A stretch of DNA of 64,000 nt from Acidobacteriaceae bacterium (GCA_030041515.1 JASHNS010000062.1:18858-82857), one strand, 5' to 3'. Shown: positions 33,723 to 43,146, counted from the first letter of the stretch. Numbers and translations are program-made. The notes: generated from the sequence alone by a model not told the origin.

Positions 33723-34544
33723 TCACCTCACCTCGCTCTCGCCGCGAGGCCACCCCAGTCCTCGCAAATATGCCCGGTCGTCCCGGCTGAGGTCGGCGTC
33801 TGCCAACAGGTCCGGGCGGTTCCGCAGCGTCTTCCGGAGCGCCTCTTCGCGCCGCCAGCGCCGGATCGTCGCATGATCGCCCTGGGTCAGCACCTCCGGC
33901 ACCCGCAGCCCACGAAACTCCGCCGGCCGGGTGTAGTGGGGGTAGTCGAGAAGGCCGCCGGCCCCGTGAGTGGCGCGCGGTGGAGCGCCCGGGGGCGGGG
34001 GCGACCCAGGGTCTGCCGGCCCAAAGCTCTCGTATTCACTGGAGGCCTCGTTCCCCAATACCCCCGGCAGCAGACGGGCAACGCAGTCCACCACCACCGC
34101 CGCGGCCAACTCGCCGCCGGAGAGCACGTAGTCTCCGATGGACAGCTCCCGGTCGCAGAGCAACTCGCTCACACGTTCATCCACACCCTCATAGCGTCCG
34201 CAAACCAGCACCAGACGGCTGATTTGGGCCAGTTCCCGGGCCACCCCCTGGGTGAATCGCTGCCCCTGGGCTGACAGCAGCACGACCCGCTCGTGCGCCC
34301 GATCCCCTTTTGCCGGAGTTCCCAGGGATTCGACGGCTTCAGCCAGCGGTTCCGGCTTCAGGACCATGCCCTCTCCCCCCCCGAAGGGCCGGTCATCCAC
34401 AGTGCGGTGCCGGTCATGGGCAAAACAGCGCAGATCGTGGACCTCGAGCCCGACCCGCCCCCCGGCAATGGCGCGGCCGACCACCCCCTGACGGAAGATC
34501 CCGGCAAAAAACTCCGGGAAGATCGTGATGATGTCCATCTGCAT
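33723..34544 (-). CDS. trmD: tRNA (guanine-N1-)-methyltransferase TrmD
   Basis: 273 residues from ATG 34544 (34538 also possible). It methylates G37 of tRNAs to prevent frameshifting. Family motifs: [44 protein letters not shown] and [13 protein letters not shown], covering the trefoil-knot SAM site. The interdomain linker is unusual: between EYESF and [11 protein letters not shown] there is a Gly/Pro-rich insertion of about 25 residues ([15 protein letters not shown]). Normally trmD follows rimM, but here the two are 3.5 kb apart. Confidence 0.94.
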   Translation of the reverse strand: MQMDIITIFPEFFAGIFRQGVVGRAIAGGRVGLEVHDLRCFAHDRHRTVDDRPFGGGEGMVLKPEPLAEAVESLGTPAKGDRAHERVVLLSAQGQRFTQGVARELAQISRLVLVCGRYEGVDERVSELLCDRELSIGDYVLSGGELAAAVVVDCVARLLPGVLGNEASSEYESFGPADPGSPPPPGAPPRATHGAGGLLDYPHYTRPAEFRGLRVPEVLTQGDHATIRRWRREEALRKTLRNRPDLLADADLSRDDRAYLRGLGWPRGESEVR

Positions 34545-34642
34545 AGCCCGGGCTCCCGCGCCAGCCAGAGCAAAGGACTCGCCAGCACGCTGCATCCTAT
34601 TTTGGCACGTCAATTTGGCAAACCCTTCCCCGTCGACAGGCA

Positions 34643-34673
34643 TTGGCAACCGGCCGTCACCTGTTGCTATAAT
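34643..34673 (+). promoter_or_regulatory. Promoter of the histone-like gene
   Basis: A consensus TATAAT (34668-34673) with an extended -10 TGC before it, and TTGGCA (34643-34648) 19 bp upstream (TGGCAA gives 18). The expected start near 34680 leaves a leader of about 75 nt before ATG 34755. Confidence 0.6.
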
Positions 34674-34754
34674 CCGCGCGGCGGAGTTTTGCTGGATTTC
34701 TGGCATACTCGTAAAGCGGTACACATTCTGACTCGGAGCCCGGAGGGCATATCG

Positions 34755-35255
34755 ATGCAGGACACCTTGAAGTTCTATGCAAGCGCGGACGGTGAATTCG
34801 AAAACGAAGCCGACGACATGGATGAACTGCAGGACGGCTTCAGCGAAGATGAGGAGGAAGAGGAGGTTTCGATGACCGTCTCTTCAGACGACGACGACAT
34901 GGCGATGGGAGACGACGAGGAGAGCGGACCGGTGATCGAGGCTCCGGCGCCGCCCAAACCTGCAAGGAAGGCGCCCGCGAAAAAAGTAGCCAAGGCGCCG
35001 GCGGCGAAGAAAGCCGCGAAGAAGGCTCCCGCGAAGAAAGCTGCCAAAAAGGCTCCGGCCAAAAAAGCGGCGAAGAAAACTGTGAAGAAAGCCGCGAAAA
35101 AGGTAGCAAAGAAATCGTCGGCGAAGAAGGCCGCGAAGAAAGCTCCCGCAAAGAAGGGCGCAAAGAAGGCCGGCAGGAAGGCGGCAAAGAAAGCTCCCTC
35201 GAAGAAGGCCGCAAAAAAGGGTGGAAAGAAGTCAGCAAAGAAGCGCCGCCGCTAG
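34755..35255 (+). CDS. Histone H1-like protein with acidic N-terminal half
   Basis: 166 residues from ATG 34755, preceded by CGGAGGGC. The first half is strongly acidic ([18 protein letters not shown]), with clusters of Asp, Glu and Ser. The second half (from about residue 75) is almost only Lys, Ala and Pro in [16 protein letters not shown] repeats, like the C-terminal tail of eukaryotic H1 and bacterial H1-like proteins such as chlamydial Hc1. The basic half should bind DNA without sequence preference; the acidic half may shield it. Because it is low-complexity, homology searches will be unreliable. It has a strong promoter and is divergent from trmD. Confidence 0.85.
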   Translation: MQDTLKFYASADGEFENEADDMDELQDGFSEDEEEEEVSMTVSSDDDDMAMGDDEESGPVIEAPAPPKPARKAPAKKVAKAPAAKKAAKKAPAKKAAKKAPAKKAAKKTVKKAAKKVAKKSSAKKAAKKAPAKKGAKKAGRKAAKKAPSKKAAKKGGKKSAKKRRR

Positions 35256-35366
35256 GATCCCGACGGGCCGCATGCCTGGTCGCTCCCGGGCTGCGGCCCG
35301 TTCGTGTCAGATCTTCGCTTCAGCGATGCCCTTTTGACCGAACCCCAGGGTCTGCGCCTCCGTCTT

Positions 35367-36065
35367 ATGAGCGTTCCTGTGTTTGACATGATCCGCCGCG
35401 GCAAAAGCGCCGAGCTTGCGGCCGAAGTGGACGCATGTCCCGATCTCGCCGTGGCGCGTGACGTGCAGGGCGTTTCTGCTCTTCTCTGGACGATCTATGC
35501 ACGCCAAACTGAAATGCGCGACTTTCTCCGCGGCCGCATTCCCGAGCTGGATCTCTTCGAGGCAGCCGCTCTGGGCGATCGGACCGCGATTCGGACTGTC
35601 CTCGACGTCGATCCCGCCGCCATCCACAGCTTCTCAGGCGACGGCTGGACTTCGCTGCATCTGGCTGCCGCATTTGGCGGTCCGGAGGCGGTTCGTCTGC
35701 TGCTTGAGCATGGCGCGGACGTCCACGCGGTCTCGCGCAATCCGCAGCAAAACCAGCCGCTGCACGCGGCGCTGGCTTTGTCGGGAGATCTCGCAACGAT
35801 CCGGCTGCTTCTCGATGCCGGCACGCACGTAAATGCCAGGCAGGCGGGAGGATTTGCGCCGCTGCATTCCGCCGCTTCCGCCGGTCGCCGCGAGGCGGCG
35901 GAGCTGCTGGTTGCTCGTGGCGCGGATCCGTCGCAGGCAGATCACCAGGGGAAGTCGCCAGCACATTACGCTCGGCTGCGTGGCCACGGCGAGCTTGCCG
36001 ACTGGCTGGATGCTGTGAGAAACGGTTCTCCTGCCCCGGAGGCAACGGGAACCGGAAAAGACTGA
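35367..36065 (+). CDS. Ankyrin-repeat protein
   Basis: 232 residues from ATG 35367; GTG 35304 would add 21 residues, and neither start has a clear ribosome-binding site. At least four ankyrin repeats are visible, with GWTSLHLAAAFGGPEAVRLLLEHGADVHA, QPLHAALALSGDLATIRLLLDAGTHVNA and FAPLHSAASAGRREAAELLVARGADPSQ as the clearest. No signal peptide, so probably a cytoplasmic protein-binding module. It follows the histone-like gene by about 110 bp on the same strand and converges on the TPR gene. Confidence 0.85.
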   Translation: MSVPVFDMIRRGKSAELAAEVDACPDLAVARDVQGVSALLWTIYARQTEMRDFLRGRIPELDLFEAAALGDRTAIRTVLDVDPAAIHSFSGDGWTSLHLAAAFGGPEAVRLLLEHGADVHAVSRNPQQNQPLHAALALSGDLATIRLLLDAGTHVNARQAGGFAPLHSAASAGRREAAELLVARGADPSQADHQGKSPAHYARLRGHGELADWLDAVRNGSPAPEATGTGKD

Positions 36066-36158
36066 CAAACAGACCCTGGGCCGGGGAAGCTAAAGTGTTT
36101 TCGTTGAGGAATGGCGATTCAGGTGCCGCTCATCCCCCAAGGCGCGTGAGAAGCCGGA

Positions 36159-37811
36159 TCAGGGCGTCATGTCCTGCGAGAGCCGGTCGGCCAGCTGCGC
36201 CTGACCATTGTTTCGCAGCAGTGCCAGCAGGTTCTGCATGAGACCAGGATTGTTTCTTCCCCACGCCTCCGTGAGCTCGGCCGTCAGGTCGGCATTGCGA
36301 ATATCCTGCAAATGAAAGTCGCTCTCGCAGAGCATGTAGAGAAGCTGAGGAGATTGCGTTTTTGACGCAGTGAGAAACTGCGCTGCGTCAGCCCAGCGGC
36401 CCTGCCGGTAGCGCACCTCGCCCATCTCCGCGATCGCCTCCTGATAATTGGGATCGTGGGCGAGCTCAGCCTGGAAATCGGCTTCGGCCGTGCGCAGGTC
36501 GCCGTCATTCAGCGCAAGGATGCCCTCATCTGTGTATGCGCCGCTGACGCGGGGATCCACGGCAAGAGCGTGACGCAGGCAGCGTAATCCATTGCTGCGG
36601 TCCCCGAGGTAAAGATAGAGCTTGCCGACAAACACCCAGCTGTCGCCAGGGGTTGCGGAGGTTGCGCCGCCATGCTTCTGATAGACCAGACGCGCCTCCC
36701 TTTCCCTGTTCTGCTTCAGCAGCGCGAGCGCCTCGGGTACGATGGCATTCTCCTCAACCTGCTTCGCCTCAAATGGCATATAGGTGAAAGTCTGCATCAT
36801 CAGTTGATGAAGAACGGCCTGATGCTGCGCCTCGGCGGTTTGTCCCAGAGCGGAGTAGGCTTTTGACAGATAGAAATGCGCCTGTAGCTGGGTGGGGTCT
36901 GCGTGCAGGACCTGGTGCAGGGTATCAACCGCAGCGGCATACTCTTTCAGTTCCACTTCGCAATGCCCCAGCCCGAGAAGCGCGCCAGCGTCGCCAGGCC
37001 GGATGGAGAGCGCTTTGCGCAGGAGAGCGTCAGCTTGCTCCCATTCCGCCAGGTGAATCCGGACCGTCGCCAGCAGAAGCAGGGCATTGAAGTCAGTCGG
37101 CTGCCTCTGGACGGCACGAGTCAGGCTCTTCTCGGCGCCAGCCAGGTCCATCAGCTTATAGCGAGCCGCGCCGAGATCGTAGTCGATGCCGGGCAGCGCG
37201 GCATCGACGCTCTCCGCGCGGGTCAGCCAATCCAAAGCCTCTGGGTACTTTTCCTCAATCATGAAGTATTCGCCGCACTTCTGCAGGATGGCGCCGTTGC
37301 GAGGTTCCAGGCTCGCGCTTGCGCGCATGGCGCTCAGCGCGAGATCAGTCTGGCCGTTGAGGTAGTAAGCCTGCGCCAGGTAATACCGCGCGTCACCGTC
37401 TTCGGGGGCGAGGCGGACGCAGCGCTCCAGAAGGCTGATCGCCTTGTCTCGATTACCAGCGGCAAGTTGGGAGACGCCGGCCTTGAGAAGCAGGTTGGGG
37501 TCATTCGGAGCGTAGTGCAATGCCTCTTCGTACAAGGCCGCGCCCTCAGCGGTGCGGCCGGCGTATTCCAGAAGGCCGCCTTTGAGCTTGAGCGCGGGAA
37601 CGGATCGAGGATTCTGCGCAAGTATCTGATCCACGATCGCCAGCGCTCCCTGCACATCCCGATGCTCAGCAAGGGTAACGGCCTGGTGCAACTGGCGCGT
37701 CGCCTGCGGGTCAAGGGATTGCTGTTGAGCCCCGCACACCGGGATCCCGGCGAAAAGGAAACACAGCATCACCACAAGCCCGGCACGCCTCAGCATCGTC
37801 AAGCCAGCCAT
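36159..37811 (-). CDS. Secreted or periplasmic TPR protein
   Basis: 550 residues from ATG 37811 (MAGLT); 37796 is an alternative. A signal peptide ends near PVCGAQ. At least ten tetratricopeptide repeats follow (for example ALAIVDQILAQNPRSVPALKLKG, LYEEALHYAPNDPNLLLKAG, DARYYLAQAYYLNGQTDLAL). The fold is a protein-binding superhelix with no catalytic part. It lies between rimM and the ankyrin gene, inserted into the usual rpsP-rimM-trmD order, 201 bp downstream of rimM. Confidence 0.85.
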   Translation of the reverse strand: MAGLTMLRRAGLVVMLCFLFAGIPVCGAQQQSLDPQATRQLHQAVTLAEHRDVQGALAIVDQILAQNPRSVPALKLKGGLLEYAGRTAEGAALYEEALHYAPNDPNLLLKAGVSQLAAGNRDKAISLLERCVRLAPEDGDARYYLAQAYYLNGQTDLALSAMRASASLEPRNGAILQKCGEYFMIEEKYPEALDWLTRAESVDAALPGIDYDLGAARYKLMDLAGAEKSLTRAVQRQPTDFNALLLLATVRIHLAEWEQADALLRKALSIRPGDAGALLGLGHCEVELKEYAAAVDTLHQVLHADPTQLQAHFYLSKAYSALGQTAEAQHQAVLHQLMMQTFTYMPFEAKQVEENAIVPEALALLKQNREREARLVYQKHGGATSATPGDSWVFVGKLYLYLGDRSNGLRCLRHALAVDPRVSGAYTDEGILALNDGDLRTAEADFQAELAHDPNYQEAIAEMGEVRYRQGRWADAAQFLTASKTQSPQLLYMLCESDFHLQDIRNADLTAELTEAWGRNNPGLMQNLLALLRNNGQAQLADRLSQDMTP

Positions 37812-38012
37812 CTCAATCCATCTCGACTCCACATCTCTCAGTGCCGGGTTGCAACTCAACGAAAGTCCCCCGAGAAGTGGCACAAGTGTATATCAACCCG
37901 CTCTGCAGACCCAGCGCCGGAGACCTGCCTGCAGAATGAGGCTGACGACGCCGATTCCGCGCAGAAAAGCCGGCAGCATGGATCTCAATGCCAGAGTTGC
38001 GGTGGGCCCTCT

Positions 38013-38747
38013 TCAGCCGCGGCTGCCGGTTTCGCGCTTCTCTTCCTCGGTGAGGGGCGCGTTGATTTCGAGAAGTCCTTCGGGGAGGCGCATCTCGATG
38101 CGGCGCGCGGGGAGGTCGATGCGCACGAGATACTCCCGGACAAACGGGATGAACGCCTCTGCAGCAGCTCCGCGCAGGCCGGGACGGCACAGTACGAAAA
38201 GATCGGTGTTGGATGATCCTCGGTCCACGTCGACGACCTGGCCCACCTCCGCGCCTGCCTGATTCCAGTCGAAAACCGTGCAGCCGATCAGATCGCCGAC
38301 GTAAACGGAGCCGGGATCGAGCGGAGCGCGTTCGGTGCGCGGAATGGCCACTTCACAGCCGCGCAGGGAGTCGGCTTCGTTGATCGACTCGATACCATGG
38401 AATTTCAGAACGACACGGCTGCGCAGAAACCAGAAATTTTCCAGCTGAACCTCGCGAGGGCGAGTCGCCGTGCGCTCCGGAGGAATGAGGTAGACCCGCT
38501 TCCGCTCGTGAAAGCGCTCCGGGAAATCCGTGAGGACCTCAGCCACGAGTTCGCCTCGGCGGCCGTGCGGACGGATGAGGCGCGCCAGCAGGACCCATGC
38601 AGGGGCTGCATCGTCGCGCGCTTTCTCTCCCGGCTGGGCCGAAGGGCAGTCGGAACAGCCGGCATCGCGGGTAGATTCGGAAGGCTGATGGGGAAGCACA
38701 AAACTCTCCCGCTGAGTGCGCGAGATGTGTGGTGGGGGAAGTACCAT
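38013..38747 (-). CDS. rimM: Ribosome maturation factor RimM
   Basis: 244 residues from ATG 38747, which has CCGGAAGGC upstream; the first about 50 residues are variable and unlike the family, so a later start cannot be excluded. The RimM core is clear: WVLLARLIRPHGRRGELVAEVLTDFPERF, then the PRC-barrel part SVYVGDLIGCTVFDWNQAGAEVGQVVDVDRG and FIPFVREYLVRIDLPARRIEMRLPEGLLE. RimM helps 16S rRNA processing and binds S19. It lies 16 bp after khpA in the rpsP unit. Confidence 0.92.
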   Translation of the reverse strand: MVLPPPHISRTQRESFVLPHQPSESTRDAGCSDCPSAQPGEKARDDAAPAWVLLARLIRPHGRRGELVAEVLTDFPERFHERKRVYLIPPERTATRPREVQLENFWFLRSRVVLKFHGIESINEADSLRGCEVAIPRTERAPLDPGSVYVGDLIGCTVFDWNQAGAEVGQVVDVDRGSSNTDLFVLCRPGLRGAAAEAFIPFVREYLVRIDLPARRIEMRLPEGLLEINAPLTEEEKRETGSRG

Positions 38748-38763
38748 GCCTTCCGGTTGACCG

Positions 38764-39057
38764 CTACTCTTCGCTGGGTCCGGCTCCGTGATGGTCCTCT
38801 TCCAGAATATCCAGCGTATAGCGGTGGTGGTGTTTCATGCTCACGGCGCCGAGAATCGTCCTGACCGATCGCGCCGTGCGCCCCTGCTTCCCGATTACTT
38901 TGCCCACGTCCGTGGGCGCAACCCGGAGCCGCAACACAGTACTCTCGTCCCGTTCCACCGCTTCCACCTCCACGGCTTCCGGAACATCCACTAACGCACG
39001 CGCAATCTGGTTCACCAATTCCCGCATGTCATCGGGTCTCTCTGTCGTTTGCTTCAT
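38764..39057 (-). CDS. khpA: KH-domain RNA-binding protein KhpA
   Basis: 97 residues from ATG 39057 (GGGGGGCAAG upstream). The KH core has the RNA-gripping loop in VGKVIGKQGRTARSVRTILGAV. Helix MRELVNQIARALVDVPEAVEVEAVE precedes it. KhpA (YlqC) partners in other bacteria with KhpB as a general RNA binder. The gene sits between rpsP and rimM, the conserved position of this family. A short acidic tail ends the protein. Confidence 0.92.
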   Translation of the reverse strand: MKQTTERPDDMRELVNQIARALVDVPEAVEVEAVERDESTVLRLRVAPTDVGKVIGKQGRTARSVRTILGAVSMKHHHRYTLDILEEDHHGAGPSEE

Positions 39058-39234
39058 CTTGCCCCCCAACTGGAAGACACACGTCGTTCTGCTTCCGGGG
39101 CTGCACGGATACTACCCTAAGGCTGCGCAGGAAAAAAGAGCAATTCGCAGACCTGCCCGCCGGAAGCGGTCAAAAGTAACCTTTGGGAGGTATCTGGAGC
39201 AGGGGAACGGGCGACCCCTCCGTATGGACTGGTT

Positions 39235-39537
39235 TCAGGCCGCTGCTGAAGCGTCCGCTTCCCCCGTCGGCGTGGGTACAGGCGCCGGGGGCTGACCAGC
39301 CGTCGTGGAGCCGGAACGGAGCAACTTCGCAACGCGGTCCGATAGCTGCGCTCCCTTTCCTCTCCAGTACTCAATGCGATCCAACTTCAGGTTGACCGAA
39401 GCGGGACTCGTCCGGGGATTGTACGTACCAACCACTTCCACCGAACGACCGTTCCGGGCGCGGTCCTTCTCGATCACCACCACGCGGTAATAAGGCTGCT
39501 TGCGCGCACCAGTGCGCGCCAGGCGAATCATCAACAC
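39235..39537 (-). CDS. rpsP: 30S ribosomal protein S16
   Basis: 100 residues from GTG 39537 with GGAAAG upstream; ATG 39531 is an alternative start. The S16 signature MIRLARTGARKQPYYRVVVIEKDRARNGR, then VEVVGTYNP and LKLDRIEYWRGKGAQLSDRVAKLL are complete. A Pro/Ala-rich tail of about 15 residues extends beyond the usual end. First gene of the rpsP-khpA-rimM unit. A 177-bp gap separates it from khpA. Confidence 0.96.
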   Translation of the reverse strand: MLMIRLARTGARKQPYYRVVVIEKDRARNGRSVEVVGTYNPRTSPASVNLKLDRIEYWRGKGAQLSDRVAKLLRSGSTTAGQPPAPVPTPTGEADASAAA

Positions 39538-39692
39538 AAGTCAGCTTTCCTTTCCTTCTCTGTTCCTTGCGAAGCGCGAGAATTTCCCTCCCGGCCCCTC
39601 CAGTTTCCTAATATATCAGGGATTTACGCTGAGGCCTATGCTTTCCACACGGAATCGGTCCACGCCGGATTACGGCCATGCCCAGCGTCCGG

Positions 39693-40721
39693 TCAGTCCG
39701 TCCCGGCGGCCGGACGGGTCAGGTTGGTCACCCGCGCAGCAGAGTGGACCGGCCTCGCCTGCTCGCCGCGCGCCACGCACTGGCGAAAATAGTCGAGCGA
39801 ACGCGTCAGCCCGGTTTTCAGATCGATTTTTGGCTCCCAGCCCAACAGCCGCCGTGCCCGGGTAATGTCCGGGCACCGTTGCAACGGGTCATCGACGGGG
39901 AGCGGTTCAAACTTGATCCTGCTCGCTGAGCCTGTGACCGCGAGCACCTGCTGCGCGCATTCCAGAATCGTCCATTCCTCGGGATTGCCGATGTTCACCG
40001 GCCAGTGCTCGTCCGACCGCGCCAGCCGGAGAATTCCCTCGATCTCATCGGAGACATAACAGAAGCTGCGCGTCTGCGTGCCATCGCCGTAGATCGTCAG
40101 ATCCTCGCCACGCAGAGCCTGGGTCATCAGATTGGAGATGACACGGCCGTCGCGGCTCTGCAACCGCGGACCGTAGGTGTTGAAAATGCGCACGATGCGC
40201 GTTGCTAGGTGATGATAGCGGTGATACGCCATCGTTAACGCTTCGGAGAAACGCTTCGCCTCGTCGTAGACCGATCGCGGGCCGACGGGATTCACATGGC
40301 CCCAGTAGTCTTCCGGCTGCGGGTGCACCTGCGGGTCGCCGTAGCACTCCGATGTGGAGGCCTGCAGAAACCCGGCAGAATATTTTCGAGCTATTTCCAG
40401 CGTGTTGCGCGTTCCTTCTGAGCCGACAAGCAACGTCTCGACGCCCAGGTCCATGTAATCCAGAGGGCTGGCCGGAGATGCAAAATTGAAGACGTAGTCC
40501 ACCGGCCCCGGATCGAACGGCTGGCAGATATCCTGCTCCATCAGTTCGAAGCGCGCCTCGCCCGCCAGATGCTGCAGGTTGAGGGCTTTGCCAGTACACA
40601 GGTTGTCGACACCGACGACACTGCGGCCATCCGCCAAAAGCGCATCGCAAAGGTGCGAACCAAGAAATCCCGCAGCGCCGGTGACCAGAACCCGTGCAGA
40701 ACCTGACAGTCTCTTTTGCAC
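39693..40721 (-). CDS. UDP-glucuronic acid decarboxylase (UDP-xylose synthase)
   Basis: 342 residues from GTG 40721 (GAGAGAATCC upstream). Extended SDR fold: NAD-binding [10 protein letters not shown], the family-specific [35 protein letters not shown] and [11 protein letters not shown] with catalytic Tyr and Lys, then RIFNTYGPR. These blocks match UXS, which converts UDP-glucuronate to UDP-xylose and CO2. It is divergent from a GT4 glycosyltransferase and likely supplies a pentose for the exopolysaccharide. A C-terminal tail of about 20 residues is extra. Confidence 0.9.
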   Translation of the reverse strand: MQKRLSGSARVLVTGAAGFLGSHLCDALLADGRSVVGVDNLCTGKALNLQHLAGEARFELMEQDICQPFDPGPVDYVFNFASPASPLDYMDLGVETLLVGSEGTRNTLEIARKYSAGFLQASTSECYGDPQVHPQPEDYWGHVNPVGPRSVYDEAKRFSEALTMAYHRYHHLATRIVRIFNTYGPRLQSRDGRVISNLMTQALRGEDLTIYGDGTQTRSFCYVSDEIEGILRLARSDEHWPVNIGNPEEWTILECAQQVLAVTGSASRIKFEPLPVDDPLQRCPDITRARRLLGWEPKIDLKTGLTRSLDYFRQCVARGEQARPVHSAARVTNLTRPAAGTD

Positions 40722-40792
40722 GATCGGATTCTCTCCCAGTTCCGCAATCGTAGTCGCGCCCGGGAAAATGGACGCCCGGCGTAAGTTATGGA

Positions 40793-40821
40793 TTGTTCGG
40801 CCGTGATGCCGATGTTAGCAT
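40793..40821 (+). promoter_or_regulatory. Candidate promoter of the GT4 gene
   Basis: TTGTTC (40793-40798), a 17-bp spacer and TAGCAT (40816-40821), 35 bp before ATG 40856. Motif match only. Confidence 0.35.
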
Positions 40822-40855
40822 AGTGCAAAACCTTCCCGCCGCTACGGCAAACCGC

Positions 40856-42145
40856 ATGAATCAGGCGTCGACCTCCGTTCCCCTGCAAAAGCAAACCTCT
40901 GCCTTCGGAGCCGATCGCCGCCTCCGCCTCGCCTATTTTGAGACCCACCCCATCCAGTATCGGGCACCGCTGCTGCGCCGGATCGCCCAGGAACGCGATA
41001 TCGATTTCACCGCTTTCTTTTCAAGCGATCTTTCGATGCGCGCGTACCATGACAGCGGCTTCGGGGTGAGCGTGGAATGGGACATCCCGCTGCTCGACGG
41101 CTACCCCTACGAGTTCCTGCCCCGGATTGGCGACAGCCGAAGGATAGGTGTCGCCCGCCCGCTGAACTGGGGCATTTTCAGCCGCCTCCGGCGAGGCAAT
41201 TTTGACGCTGTCTGGGTCTTCGGTTACAACCGGCTCGCGTGCATCAATGCAATCGTCGCCGCCCGGTTCCTGGGGATTCCCGTCATCCTTCGCGCCGAAT
41301 CGCATCTATACGATCGGCCGCGCACGGCCAGAACCCTGGCGGTTAAGCGGCTGCTCGCGCCGCTCCTGCGATCCTCGGTGAGCTGTGTTCTTCCCATCGG
41401 CCAGGCAAATCAGGACTACTGGCGGCAGTATCTCGGCGCCGACTTCCCGATGGCGCTGATGCCATATGCCGTCGATAACGAATTTTTCCGCCGCAGGGCT
41501 CTTGAAGCTGCTCCTCGCCGCGAAGAGCTGCGCCGCGAACTCAGCCTTGAGCCCGGCCGCCCCATCGTCCTCTACGCCTCCAAGCTCCAGGCACGAAAAC
41601 GCTGCATCGATCTGGTCGAGGCCTGGCTCCGTCTCGCGCCTACTCCCGACGTCGATCCACCGGCCTATCTCCTCATCGTAGGCGATGGCGAGGAACGCAT
41701 TGCGCTGGAATCTCGCGTGCGTCGGTCCGGACTCTCCAGCATCCGCTTTCTCGGGTTCAGGAACCAGACCGAGTTGCCGCGCTACTTCGACCTGTGCGAC
41801 ATCTTCGTGTTGCCATCGATTCATGAACCGTGGGGCCTGATTGTGAACGAGGTGATGAACGCGGAGCGCCCGGTGATCGTCACCGACCAGGTGGGCTGCC
41901 AGCCTGATCTGGTCCATCACGGCTTGAACGGGTTCGTGTACCCTGCGCTTGATGTCGCCGCGCTTGCCAGCTGTGTCCGCCAGCTTATTGCCGATCCCGC
42001 CCTTCGCGCTTCCATGGGCGAGAACAGCCTGCGGATCATCGCGCGCCAGAGCTTCGAGGAGGATGTCGCGGGCCTGCGCCGCGCGCTGTCCATGACGGTT
42101 CCGGGCTTCCGGGAGCATTCATCCGCGGGCAATGACGGACACTGA
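40856..42145 (+). CDS. Family 4 glycosyltransferase
   Basis: 429 residues from ATG 40856. A GT-B fold: N-terminal lobe LRLAYFETHPIQYRAPLLRRIA, C-terminal lobe GRPIVLYASKLQARKRCIDLVEAW, LIVGDGEERIALESRV and the donor-binding E-x7-E region HEPWGLIVNEVMNAERPVIVTDQVG. These are GT4 features; donor and acceptor are unknown. It probably adds one sugar to the exopolysaccharide unit, perhaps using the UDP-xylose from the neighbouring gene. The AKR gene begins 2 bp after its stop. Confidence 0.88.
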   Translation: MNQASTSVPLQKQTSAFGADRRLRLAYFETHPIQYRAPLLRRIAQERDIDFTAFFSSDLSMRAYHDSGFGVSVEWDIPLLDGYPYEFLPRIGDSRRIGVARPLNWGIFSRLRRGNFDAVWVFGYNRLACINAIVAARFLGIPVILRAESHLYDRPRTARTLAVKRLLAPLLRSSVSCVLPIGQANQDYWRQYLGADFPMALMPYAVDNEFFRRRALEAAPRREELRRELSLEPGRPIVLYASKLQARKRCIDLVEAWLRLAPTPDVDPPAYLLIVGDGEERIALESRVRRSGLSSIRFLGFRNQTELPRYFDLCDIFVLPSIHEPWGLIVNEVMNAERPVIVTDQVGCQPDLVHHGLNGFVYPALDVAALASCVRQLIADPALRASMGENSLRIIARQSFEEDVAGLRRALSMTVPGFREHSSAGNDGH

Positions 42146-42147
42146 CC

Positions 42148-43146
42148 ATGGAGCATGTGCCACTGGCGGCTAGTGGCCGCTCCACCACGCGCCTTGGCTT
42201 CGGATGCACTTCCCTCATGGGCAGCCTGAATCGCCGGCAATCCCTGAACCTGCTTGAGGCTGCCTGGGATGCGGGGATCCGTCACTTCGACGTGGCACCG
42301 ATGTACGGCTGGGGCGAAGCTGAATCCTGCCTGGGCGAATTTCGGAAGCGCCACGCCGGCGAGGTCACTGTGGCCACCAAGTACGGCATTCTTCCTCCGC
42401 AGCGGCAATGGTGGGTAGGACTGGGAAGAGCAGTAGCAGGCCCCGTGATTCGGCATGTGCCGGGCGCAAAACAGCGACTGGCTCGCGCGGCGAACGCGGC
42501 TTTGGGAGACAGCCAGAAATCCCTGATTTCGGTAGCAGAGGCTCGCGCGTCGCTGGAGCGCAGCCGGGCCGCTCTTCAAACCGACCGCATTGATCTCTGG
42601 CTGCTGCACGACATCGCGGCAGCCCGCCTTGAAGACTCCGCGCTGCTCGATTTCCTCCTGGAGTCGGTGAGAGCCGGAAAAATCGCGGATTTTGGCGTTT
42701 CTCACGACATCGCCCAGATTGCTGTGCTTTGGGAACGCCAGCGCGACTACTGCCACGTCCTGCAGTTTGAGTGGTCCGTACTGCGACCGATTCCTCGGTT
42801 CCCGGGGAGCTTCCGCGTCCACCAGCGCGCCCTTGCCCACAACTTCTCCGCTTTGCAGGCTCATCTGCAGAAGCACCCGGAGCTGTGCGGCCGCTGGTCG
42901 CGTGAAATCGATTACGATCTCGCTACGCCAGCCAATCTGGCGGCGATCATGCTGCGGGCGGTTCTGGTTCTCAATCCCGGCTGCATCGCGCTGGTGTCTT
43001 CCAAAAATCCGGCGCACATCATTGCCAATGTCAGGGCCGCGGAAGATCCCTCGCTCGAAGAGCCGGCGCGGCGGTTGTACTCTGTGGTGCAGCGCGACTG
43101 GAACGCGTCTCTTCAGGGCACGCCCGCAGGGGCTGCGCCAGCCTGA
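42148..43146 (+). CDS. Aldo/keto reductase
   Basis: 332 residues. AKR barrel features: TTRLGFGCTSLMG, AWDAGIRHFDVAPMYGWGEAESCLGEF (catalytic Asp and Tyr), VTVATKYGI (Lys), RIDLWLLHDI and GCIALVSSKNPAHI near the NADP site. It starts 2 bp after the GT4 stop and so is co-transcribed with it. Its last 116 bp are complementary to the last codons of the GMC oxidoreductase gene on the other strand. A role in sugar modification is inferred from context. Confidence 0.86.
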   Translation: MEHVPLAASGRSTTRLGFGCTSLMGSLNRRQSLNLLEAAWDAGIRHFDVAPMYGWGEAESCLGEFRKRHAGEVTVATKYGILPPQRQWWVGLGRAVAGPVIRHVPGAKQRLARAANAALGDSQKSLISVAEARASLERSRAALQTDRIDLWLLHDIAAARLEDSALLDFLLESVRAGKIADFGVSHDIAQIAVLWERQRDYCHVLQFEWSVLRPIPRFPGSFRVHQRALAHNFSALQAHLQKHPELCGRWSREIDYDLATPANLAAIMLRAVLVLNPGCIALVSSKNPAHIIANVRAAEDPSLEEPARRLYSVVQRDWNASLQGTPAGAAPA

